A stretch of DNA of 64,000 nucleotides from Hormiphora californensis. Its lineage: Eukaryota; Ctenophora; Tentaculata; Cydippida; Pleurobrachiidae. Made by a program: the position numbers and the translations under genes. The notes under the pieces were generated by a model. It was not told the DNA's origin and did not search any database. It worked only from the letters and a program-made list of their open reading frames with translations. The stretch is from the NCBI GenBank assembly GCA_020137815.1, contig CM035358.1, positions 6,444,344 to 6,508,343 of the forward strand. The letters are read 5' to 3'. Positions 46,442-57,391 of this stretch are shown here, piece by piece; position 1 is the stretch's first letter; each line of letters starts with the position of its first letter.

Positions 46442-49400
46442 ATGGGTGAGAAAGTAAATGAGGAAGTTGACCGAATTTCATTTCACAACTATCGACCCCT
46501 TTTAACACATATCTACGCAGGACCCTTCCTTGCTCTTTACGTTCTTTGGGCTGCATTTGCTCTACAGGTAACACCATGATGAGAGAAAAAGTTGAAAATA
46601 AAAGCAGAGAATAAATTTTGACAGCAACATTTTTTTAAACAATTTATAAATCGCCTTTCCATTTCCAGGCGGATCATGTTTGGGAGTTGAAACTAATTGT
46701 CCTCGGGGCGGTCGGTGTAATTCATGTTTTATGTGGTTTGTTCTGTGTTTGGAGCGTTCAATGGATGACACTCTGTATGTGTTCCACCCTACCTGATGCC
46801 ACCGCGGCTTCCTTTGCTAAAGTAGTTCCTACTGAGAACAATGGAAGTACGGTCATGTGCAAGATTAATCGAAGAACGGTATGTAAAAAGTGTATTGTTA
46901 AGTTATGCTATAAGAATTTTTCGTAAACATCTTATCACAAATTTAGTAAGGACTAAGGTACACAAAGCTTGTGGATAAAACTTATTTTTTATACCCATTT
47001 CATTTCAATTTGTTTTCAGAAAAAGTCTGGCGAACCTGAGCTGTGGCTGGAATTTCATCAGACAAAGTACATTTGTACGGATAATCTCAATTTTAACCCT
47101 GTTGCATTCCCAACCTCTGGCCCCATCTCGGTAGGTTTCAATTCTCTGAAAATCCTAGCTCAATTCCAAGAATCCAAGCCCAATAACCTAAATTAAAAAC
47201 TCTCCTGAGTCCTGATTACACTCTGATCCTGGTTACACATATTACACACACCTTTTCATAGGATTACACCGGCTCTCGTGGTCTGAGTGATGATGACGTA
47301 TTAGAGGCGGTACAACAGTGGGGATATAATGAAATGAAGATTGTCCTGCCGAGCTTCCAGGAGTTATTTGTGGAGAGAGCCACCGCTCCATTCTTTGTTT
47401 TCCAGGTCTTTTGCGTGGGGTTGTGGTGCCTTGATGAATACTGGTGAGTAGACATATATGAACTATAATATTATAGACAGTTGGGTGATCGGATAACTGT
47501 TTATTAGCCTCATGTTTGATTGTCAGAGTTGTTATTATTCTCTCTGGGCTGTATAAATAAACCAGACGGGGAGCATTATCGCGATATTTTTAAACCTATT
47601 TTTAATTTCCAGGTATTACTCTCTGTTCACGTTGGGTATGTTGGCCATGTTCGAAGCGACAGTCGTGAAGCAACAAATGAAATCAATGGGGGAAATAAAA
47701 CGAATGACACAAGAACCTTACTTTATCAGGTATACCTAATCAAATGGTTTTAAATATTTCTCGGATTATAAAAGGGTAGAGCCTAAATAGAATTCCACTT
47801 ATTTTAAATCTTATTAATTGATCTCTAACCCCCCTCCCCTCCAAATCACAGTGTTTACCGTAACAAGAGATGGGACAAGGTCCGGTGTAATGAGTTGTGT
47901 CCGGGTGATCTGATCTCCCTGACTCGGAGAGAGGAATCTGTGCCGTGTGATGTGATCCTCCTCCACGGATCATGTGTCGTTAATGAGAGCATGCTTACTG
48001 GAGAGAGCGTCCCTCTAATGAAGGTAAAATACAAATGTTTCATTCATATTTAGGATCTATCAACACAATACAAGTGTTCTGTTTAAATAAGTAGATGTAC
48101 AATGATTGAAGGTATATGAAGATTCAAATAGGCCTCAAAGTGAGCTCTAATGAAGGTAAGCTCTAGAAGCTGGGGGCTGAGATGTTGAAGTTTTCCACCC
48201 AACTTTTCAAAATCGGCGACTTCAAAAATTCAGTAGCCCCCCCCCCCCCGAAGCTACAAGTAGTGTTTCCCGGTATAATAGTACCCCCGCAAGAGTCCCT
48301 CCTCCTCTCTACAATCTACGTGTACATGTATTATACTGCATTGTTCAAACACCTACTCAACCTGCACCGTTCTGTCGTGCGGCAGAGTTTGGTACGCTAT
48401 AACCTAGAGCCACACACACACACACACACCTGCTCAACCAATCAAAACTCATCTCTTCTCTCTCTCTCTCTATTCCAACACCCACTACTCACAACTTCTT
48501 TCCTACTCACTTGTTTTGCTCCGGATCGAGCAAGGGAATTGCTCAATACTCACCACTCCTACTTTCCCAGGAGTCCATGGTGGCTGACGATGGTAGTTGT
48601 GAGTACGAGGGTGGAGTGTTGAACTTAGAGCTTCACAGCAGGCTACATGTCGTGTTTGGGGGGACTTCTCTCGTTCAACACACTGCTTCAACAAACAAAC
48701 AGTTCATCAAAGGTATGGGAGTTTTGAATAATTTATTGATTATAAAATTTAGTGGCTAAAACAGACTTGCTGGCAGCATGATTCATGTTCTCAACTTATG
48801 TTTTATAGCGGGCGGGCGTTAATTCACCCGCTATGGTTTATATTAGCTCCCTCACCCTCACGTGTAATTTCAGCTCCAGATAACGGTTGTATTGCGTACG
48901 TGCTCCGAACTGGTTTCAACACCTCCCAGGGGAAGCTGCTTCGTACTATAATGTATAGTGTAAAGAGGGTCACCGCTAATAACTTTGAGACCTTCCTGTT
49001 TATTTTGTTCCTGCTGCAGTTCGCCATCGCTGCCAGTGCGTACGTGTGGATCGAAGGTAAATTAAACTTCTTCAAACTTTTGGTCCTTTTTACTTTCTTG
49101 TCTCTGGCTCGCAGATCATGTACATTATTATACAGGCTGAGCTCCCAATACCACACTTTTTAGACCCCCCCCCCGGTTTTTCAACACGATTAACATTTTA
49201 ACATGTCCCCCCCCCTTATACCAATTACCAATGCAACTCTTTAGGCTGCCCCCATTGCATCATACTCCATGGCAACCCCCCCCACTCCCATGGCAACCCC
49301 CCCACTCCATTGCATCATACTCCATGGCAACCCCCCACTCCATTGCATCATACTCCATGGCAACCCCCCCCCCCATTATACCAATTACCAATGAAACTCT

Positions 49401-52400
49401 TCAGGCTGCCTCCATGGCAACCCCCCCCCCACTCCATTTCAGGTACGAAGGACCCGGACAGGAACAGGTACAAGCTGTTCCTGGAATGTACCCTCATCCT
49501 TACCAGTGTAGTACCTCCTGAGTTGCCCATAGAGCTGTCTCTTGCAGTCAACAACTCCCTAATCAGCCTCATCAAAATGGGTTAGTTTCATTTGATAAGA
49601 GCGGTTGCTATGAGCGTGAACCCCTGTTGGGGACCCTACGCACGTCGCACATAGCATAGACCAATCACTTTGTAATACCAGTACCACTGATAAGGGCCAT
49701 GAATGGATTAATTGCTACACGTAGTACACTTCTTAGCAGGGTGGCATTATTTTGCCACTCTATTACACTTGTCTAACAATTGGGTATGATATCCCCCCTT
49801 CTTCTATCCTCCTGCGCTGTCTCTCTCTCATGTTATCGCGTGTGCTACGTTTAGTTAGGGATGGGGACACTGTACCCAAGTCTAACAATACATTCTCCCA
49901 GGTATCCACTGTACGGAGCCATTTAGGATTCCCTTCGCAGGGAAGGTACACGTGGCCTGCTTTGATAAAACTGGAACACTAACTACTGATAAACTGGAAG
50001 TTACAGGTATGACTCGTGGTTCTCCCTGCCGAACCTTAACAGAGTGCTCTCGCTTGCTCGTCTGGTGCCACTCAGATCAGATCAGCGCTGAAAAACAGCC
50101 TCCTCATTTACTTGATCATATTTCTCGAGCACAGGGGGAGGAATTATTGGCGCTTTGTTTTGGCGTGCTATTATACACGCACGAGTTGTAAGGGTGACTG
50201 CGTCACCAAGGAGAGGAATTGTTACCGAGTTCGAAGAGTTTTACAAAACTGAATATTTAGGTGTTTGTGGAGTAAAGAAGGGTGATCCGTCGGCACTAGT
50301 TCCTGTTGAAGATGCGCCTCTTGGATCCTGTCAAGTTCTGGCAACATGCCATTCCCTCCTTCACATTGATGGACAACTAATAGGTCGGATATTTTTTGTA
50401 TGGTGGATGGTGAATGAGATTTAATAGAAGGCAGAAGCTCAGCTAGGAGTTAGAAAGTTATGACTGTTATCTGCTTAGTTTAAATTTTGAGCCTGATCCC
50501 AACTCTCCCATATCAGGTGATCCAATTGAGCGTGCCACCCTCTCTGTCCTCCCATGGAACCTCACTAAAGGAGACGTAGTGATCTGCAAATCAGTTAAAC
50601 AGAGTCTCAAGATAATGAGGAGGTTCCACTTTAACAGTACCTTGAAGAGGATGAGTGTTGTAGTCAGTCAGCAGGATAATAACTATAATGTGGAGTATTT
50701 TGTTATGACGAAGGGAGCTCCTGAGGTTATAAAGACTATGCTTGCGAAGGTAATTACTGAAATTTAGTATGACACTGCCATTAAGGGTCTTGTTAACAGG
50801 AACCGACCGAATCAGGAAATACTGGGCCCTGATTGGCTGATAACCAGTCACGTGACCTCAATAACGAGTTCTGATTGGTTGTTTACTTAATCTGGTAGGT
50901 TCCTGCTTGTTAACTTACAACTCGGTTATGTTCTAACCCTCCCGTTGTGAGAGAGGGTTGGGCCCCATTTAACACATTGCTAAAATCCAGGTACCGGACT
51001 CGTATGATGAAACCCACAAACAGTACACGCTGCAGGGAGGAAGAGTGATCGCCCTCGCCAAACGACCGCTAGGTGGGTCAGGGGTTGAGTCGCCTGACAC
51101 TTTGTCTTGTCAGGGAGCGGTAATTGGGAATTTAGTTGGGAATGGGGGGGGGGGGGCGATAATTGGGAATCAGTGAAATATAACTTACATTGGAGTAGAA
51201 GGATTCAGTTTGGGGTTATATCTTGGTTTATCTTGGTAACTGATATACTGGAATATCATCCTCCCCAGGTAAAGATGTGACTGTCAGGGACCTACAGAGA
51301 GAGGATGCTGAGAAAGACTTAGAGTTTTGTGGATTTGTGGTAAGTTCTCTTGATATAATCCCTCATTTCTTTGTTCTCAATTCTTTGTCTTGCCTCACAA
51401 AAGACTGCACTCTCCGAACAGTGCGTGATGTTACAGTCATGTGCAGTGTGACAACGATTACCCCGTCCATTTGAGCATTCTGTCTATAGACGACCGATTA
51501 CCGTCTCTCCTTCTGTTAAACTTCTTTAAACCTCTCTCCCCCCAGGTATTCTCGACACCTCTAAAAAAGGAATCGAAAGCTGCTGTGACAATGCTCAGAG
51601 ATTCGTCCCATTACATTGTAATGATAACAGGAGACAGCCCCTTGACTGCATGTTATGTGGCCAACCAACTAAGAATATCCAAAAAGAACTTAATCTTGGT
51701 CGAGAAAGGTAAGATTTTACTTTTGAAATTCCCAGGTCAAAACTCAAAAGTATAAAATCGGGGTGTACAATAGTAAAATGTTTGGGTTGGAGCGCGCGAC
51801 AACTGGAAAGTATTAAAATACTGCGCGCAAGCACTCCAAAAAGTCACAGACACCCCAAACTTGCGAAATGTGGGGAAATGACAAGCCTGATTGCGTGTAA
51901 ACAATTGCTGCAGTTTTTATTGGTTCCTATTTGAATGCGGTTCTTCAATTTTAGTTTTTACTGATTTTTCCACATTTATAACATCACTGGCAATCTTTTG
52001 TCTGTGACCCTCAATATTTTCAGATCAAATGCGAAATGCGAAATATATCTTTTAACTGTTAATTAATTGTTAATTTCAGATGACGGGGAGTGGGTTTGGC
52101 AGACCCCTGACGAATCGGAAGAATATCCAATTGATTCACCGGCTAAAGGATTTTCTCTGTGTCTTACTGGACCGGTAAGTGCATATTAGATATCTGTGTG
52201 TTGAACTTTTTAGACTCCCCCTCCACGCTCAATTTATCTACCTGGTGGACTCTTTGAGCAACACGGTTGAAACTATTGGGCCTAGAATTGGGCCAACTTT
52301 CTGTCTTGTATTGTAACCCAATTGTCAGTTCTTTTACAACTTTTCATTCTCTAGGCGATGAACCACTGTTTGGGTCTACCTGACAAGAAACATGGAACAT

Positions 52401-54507
52401 TCTTCAAGAAGATTATTAGTCGAGTCCAGGTGTTCGCCCGAGTTACCCCCAAACAAAAGGAACTTGCTATCACGACCTTTAAATCACTAGGTAAGAACAA
52501 AACATCTTAACAAGTAGTAATGAGCTCAATGTGTTTATTGTGTCGAGTGTTTATTAAAGTGTTCCTTTCTTGCGATTTCTGTGGATTGTGGTTATTTTAG
52601 TATTCCTCTTATCTATACACACGATATAACCTCTGGATTCCCCCCTGCAGGTTTGGTGACGGTTATGTGTGGGGATGGAACGAATGATGTGGGAGCCCTG
52701 AAACACGCCGATGTGGGGGTTGCTATCATTTCCAATGCCCCTGAAGTTAAACCTGAAAAGAGAGAGTTGGAGAGAAAGGAGAAGGAGAAAAGTGAAAAGA
52801 AAATGGCAATTCTCCAGGTGATTTGCACTATTATCATTTGGAAATGGATTCGTCATCAAAGCCGTTCATTAATTGAAACTTGCTAGGCAACTAGTGCTCC
52901 TTTATAAAAACATTTATCTCCGCAGGAATTCCGTGAGATAAACCAGAAAAGGACGCTACAGGAGCGTCAGAAGCTGCTGGAGGAGAAACTCAAGGAGCTA
53001 CAAGAGGATACGATGGTGAAATTGGGAGATGCAAGTATTGCCTCCCCCTTCACCAGTAAATACAGCAGCGTGAAATGTGTCTGTAGCATCATCAGACAAG
53101 GAAGGTTCGTAGGAGTGGGTTTATAAAGTGGATTTATAAAGTACTTTTTAAACCCGTTTTGGGGTTAGAGTGTTTTCACCAGTACCCGTAGGAAGAGGGG
53201 GACTGCAGGGACGGTATACCGTATAGTACCTGTATTTTCAAAGAGCAGGGAGAGTGGAAGTTTCCCACAACTAACACCACCAGCTACCTCACTTCATCAA
53301 ATTGCATCACATCTACTCCTTCATAATATCCACATCTGCTCCTTCATAAATCTATTTTTCAGATGTACCCTGGTAACGACTTTACAGATGTTCAAGATCC
53401 TGGCACTCAATGCTCTTATCATCGCATACTGCCAAAGTGCTCTCTATCTTGACGGTGTTAAATTTAGCGATGGGTAAGTTATCAAGTTGATCAATCAAGT
53501 ATTAGAACTGCCAATGGTAGATATCAATACTGTGTATTCTTTACTTCCCAATCGAACCCGGTATACTGGTCAAAAACGACTGTATATCGGATTGGAAATC
53601 GAAAATAATATACTAATCTGTTTTCCAGGCAAGCGACACTCCAAGGACTTCTTCTGGCTGGTTGTTTCCTCTTTATTTCCCGCTCAAAGCCACTTGATAA
53701 GCTCTCAAAAACACGACCTCACGCCAACATCTTTAATCTCTACACCATTTCAACGGTAGGAGGATTACCAGTTAGCATCTTGTTATTCCTTAGAAACCCC
53801 CTAGCTACCCCCCTAAATTGACCCTTGTTACCCCTTAGTTACCCCCTAGAATCTAGATACCCCCTAGTTACCCCCTAGTTACTGCCTACCAACATGTTTT
53901 ATTCCTATCCAACTCCACTTACAAATATCTCTCCCAGGTTTTACTGCAGTTTACAGTCCATCTCTGCACCATAATACTCCCTAGTTAGTAGTTACCCCTA
54001 GATACCCCTTAGTTACAGGCCCCTAATTACCAACTCCACCAGCCACCTCCTAATCTCCCTATCTCCCAGGTTTTACTGCAATTTGCAGTCCACCTCTACA
54101 CTATAATACGACTTGTTGACGCAGTACACGCCATTGAACCACGAAAGGCATCAATCGACCTGGATGCAGAATTCTCGCCCACCCTGCTCAACACCATCGT
54201 CTACATCGTCTCCGTTACGCTCCAACTAAACACCTTTATCATTAACTACAGGGGACACCCCTATATGGAATCTCTCCGAGAAAACAAGCCTCTCTGCTAC
54301 TCCGCTATCTTCACCGCTGTCTTCATGACCATCCTCACTTTTGGCGTCATGCCAGATATTAGTTCGGAGTTCTCACTACTGATCCCCCCTGATAGTTTGA
54401 AGCACGAGGTGTTTACTACGTTGTTGTTAGATACTGGGTTAACGTTAGCATTTGATCGGGTGTTGTTGTGGTTGTGTGGGGATGCTAAGTTGAAACCAAT
54501 TAATTAA
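46442..54507 (+). CDS. ATP13A1: P5A-type ATPase, endoplasmic reticulum transmembrane helix dislocase
   Basis: P5A ATPases sit in the ER membrane and extract mis-inserted transmembrane helices. Exons: 46442-46567, 46669-46878, 47020-47130, 47262-47443, 47613-47729, 47852-48023, 48571-48712, 48874-49056, 49443-49580, 49902-50006, 50261-50383, 50517-50749, 50991-51072, 51269-51339, 51546-51708, 52080-52174, 52355-52490, 52651-52816, 52926-53104, 53363-53474, 53629-53755, 54070-54507. Motifs: [15 protein letters not shown], the P5A signature in TM4; DKTGTLT with the phosphorylated Asp; KGAPE (nucleotide binding); [10 protein letters not shown]; and [17 protein letters not shown] charged coiled-coil insertion ([14 protein letters not shown] onward) after the last, as in other P5A proteins, then the final TM segments. 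About 1,137 residues, near the usual 1,200. The ATG begins [11 protein letters not shown]. Confidence 0.95.
49236..49440 (+). repeat. CCATGGCAACCCCCC tandem repeats before ATP13A1 exon 9
   Basis: Several copies of CACTCCATTGCATCATACT and CCATGGCAACCCCC, plus two copies of ACCAATTACCAATGAAACTC, extend to the acceptor TTTCAG of exon 49443-49580. They form most of its C-rich tract. Confidence 0.8.
50797..50905. mobile_element. 109-bp hAT-like MITE, copy 3
   Basis: Termini CAGGAACCGACCGAA and (decayed) TCTGGTAGGTTCCTG. Perfect 8-bp target duplication CTTGTTAA (50789-50796, 50906-50913). In the ATP13A1 intron after exon 50517-50749; same orientation as copy 1. Confidence 0.9.
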
Positions 54508-54899
54508 TTAGTTTTAATTAGCTAATTAGTAAGTTAATTAGTTTTAGTTAGCTAATTATATACAGTGTGTTGTGTGTAATACTATTGCTAATTTGTGGTA
54601 TGATATGTATTGATATAAGTGCGAGTTAAAATTGCATGGTTTCTCTTACCCTGCCTTGTCTAACCAGTTATCCTGTCCAAACTCTAACCCCCTCCCCTAG
54701 CCATATCCATAATATTACCTACCCATATACATATTACCTGTAGCTGTCCCAAATCCCCATACATATCTTACCTGCCGTGCTCTAACTTCGATCCCTATAT
54801 CCAGTACTTAATTCCCACTCTCTTAGCCCACCTTCTACCCTAACATCCCCTTCCCTATTGTAACCCACTTTATTCAGTATTCCTTCCCATTTTAGTGCC
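54508..54899 (+). other. Spacer between ATP13A1 and THOC7
   Basis: 392 bp. AT-rich TTAGTTAGCTAATTA repeats directly after the stop, then C-rich ACCCTACC sequence up to the THOC7 start. Must hold the ATP13A1 terminator signals and the THOC7 promoter; no element stands out. Confidence 0.5.
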
Positions 54900-56640
54900 A
54901 TGCCCAGTTCTGAGATCGTAACAGAGGATGACATTGTTCGGAAGAGGCTACTGACTGATGGTGAGGGGTGTGGGGATGAGAAGAGGGTCAGTAACCTAAT
55001 CAGGATGTTTGTCAAATGGGTGAAGGATCCGGAGGCAGATGATACCACCTTTCAGAAGGTAATTAATTAATTAGTTAGTTAATTAGTTCAAGTTAATAAA
55101 AAGTACAGTGTGTTTCATGGATCATATCTATCGGATTGGGTTACTGTGTTTTGACCCTTGCTGACCCTTGTTGTCAACTTGCCAACGAGATACTGAAGCA
55201 TAAGATAAGAAGGGGGCCGTGCTGTGATTTAATAGCTCATTCAATGTTCTGTGATTCTATATGCTTCTATCAGCTGCCAATGCTCTTTTGTTCTACTTGA
55301 AAGAAATGAGAATAGGGTCAGGCCAATTCACTGGCAGACATGCTTCGTTGTTTAGCTAATTACCCATGTAGAATATCATTTTTGAGTTTCCACCATAGTC
55401 CATATATCCCACCATCTCAATCTTGGAAACAGTCAGATGTTTAAAGTTGTCACTCCCCCTTCTTCTAATCTCAGTTGAACGGACCTCCCAGCAGTATTTG
55501 TTAGATTTCTAGTGTGCAATTCATGGGACTCTAACACATCTCTAACACAACTCTAACACATCTCTAACACCACTCTATTACACAGTTCTAACACACCTCT
55601 AACACAACTCTAACACATCTCTAACACCACTCTATTACACAGTTCTAACACACCTCTAACATATCTCTAACATATCTCTAACATATCTCTAACACATCTC
55701 TAACACCACTCTATTACACAGTTCTAACACACCTCTAACATATCTCTAACATATCTCTAACACACCTCTAACATATCTCTTCCAGATGATTGCAGTTATC
55801 GCATCGTGTGAGATGTCCGTTGATAAACTAGCTATGGTCAAGAAAATGAACGAGTTGGAGGCTAAAAACTATGCTAAACTACATGACGGTATGTGTACAA
55901 TGTATACTGTACATAGTATAGTAAGTAGTTTTATCATTGCCACGTGGTTCCCACACATTCTCAGACTTATACACTGCCACTCTAATTGCACTCCTTTTGT
56001 TGTTCTTGTTATCTTACTAGATTCTAAAACCGTTTTGAGTATCACCAAGCTAGTCCGGTCCGCCGAAAAGATATGTGTGACAGTCATCGTCTCCTCTAAC
56101 CACCACCCCTCCTTTTTCAGAGATAGAGAAAGAGATAGCAGAGGGCAAGGTCCGAATTGAGGGTTACCAGAAGCAATTAGCCCAAGCTAAGCAAATCAAA
56201 TCGAACAAGCAGCAGTACAATTCCATTTCGAAGATTATCAAGCAATATCCCAGTAGGGACGAGACCACCGCCACAATCTCTCAGGTATGAAACCCAGTGG
56301 TGCTCGATTGCATAAATTTCAAATAGAATTAGCCGTCCAAAAAAAGCATTGCTTTTGTTTTTGGTTAGAAAGAAACATACGATATCTCATATCTCTATAA
56401 ATATCTCTAAACTTCCTATCTTGTTTGAGACTTGGTGCCCCCATCTGCTAACCCCAATCCCCCCAGATAGAGGAAGAGATAAAGGGGCTGAAGGAGAGGA
56501 AGTCCACACTTGAGGAGCGAGTAACAAAACAGAAGCGCCAATTCGAAGTACTGGTTTACAGTATTCAGCAGTTGCAATGTGAGCTGAGTGATGATAAGTC
56601 GGGGCCGGGAGAGGAGGGAAAGATGGATGTAGATGGGTGA
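54900..56640 (+). CDS. THOC7: THO complex subunit 7
   Basis: Subunit of the nuclear THO/TREX complex, which couples transcription to mRNA export. Four exons: 54900-55058, 55786-55888, 56121-56284, 56467-56640, about 200 residues, matching the family (about 204). The N-terminus EIVTEDDIVRKRLLTDGEG matches the conserved EVIRKRLLIDGDG opening. Later parts have the coiled-coil with SCEMSVDKL, KEIAEGK, QLAQAKQIKSNKQQY and SKIIKQYPSRDET. The C-terminus ends in MDVDG. The start is the first Met in the conserved N-terminal block. Confidence 0.93.
55535..55780 (+). repeat. THOC7: CTCTAACA tandem repeats forming the tract before THOC7 exon 2
   Basis: More than twenty copies of a 12-bp-like unit (CATCTCTAACAC and variants), with a higher-order block ACTCTATTACACAGTTCTAA repeated three times. 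They run up to TCTCTTCCAG before exon 55786-55888. Each CACAG is a potential weak acceptor. Confidence 0.9.
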
Positions 56641-57391
56641 ACTGGATAGAACCCTCACAGAGTGTGACGTTGTGAGTGGATGGGTGAACTTATTTTTAAA
56701 TCTACAGCTGGACATGCGATCCATTTTATTATGTAGCTGGTTTATATAGGGCGGTCCTATAGCTCATCCTACCTACTATTGGAGCTCTTATGATTGTACC
56801 CTCCAGACATGGCTCTTGTGTGGCTCTTGAGACCATGGTTGTTTTATATTTATCAAATTTCAATTTATCATACCCTCATCGTTGAGAGTCTACAGATTAT
56901 TTATCTTTCCAACCCCCCACTCCCCTGAACCAGGAACCGACCGAAACAAGTAAACAACCAATCAGAACTCGTTATTTAGGTCACGTGACTGGTTATCAGC
57001 CAATCAGGGACCAGTATTTCCTGATTCGGTCGGTTCCTGCCTTGAACTGAATATTTAGAGGTTTCTCACGAAGCATTCCGTTACATCCGATTATTATCCC
57101 CACATATTATCCTATTCATTCCAAGCTACTCTCTAATTTGTACCCTAACATAATATTATATTATGTCCTAATATGTGTTAGTATTTCCTAAAATTATATA
57201 TCCTAATATTACACTTAACCTATAGCCCAAGAAGGCGACGCGACAAGAAGATAACTACACACAAGTCCCACACCCAGTGGTGTAACCTGATGCTGTAACA
57301 CAAACCTTTCTCTCTCCGTCTTTTGTGTTAATCGTGATGGTCTCCCCCTCCAGTCGTCTTGTTTTTGAAAAGAATCCGGTGATTTCAAGTC
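56641..57391 (+). other. Spacer between THOC7 and the RUN-domain gene
   Basis: Contains THOC7 3' UTR and a 109-bp MITE (56931-57039). Otherwise AT-rich sequence with no recognised gene. Confidence 0.5.
56931..57039. mobile_element. 109-bp hAT-like MITE, copy 4
   Basis: Termini CAGGAACCGACCGAA and TTCGGTCGGTTCCTG match perfectly. 8-bp flanks CCCTGAAC (56923-56930) and CCTTGAAC (57040-57047) match at 7 of 8. Same orientation as copies 2 and 5. Confidence 0.92.
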
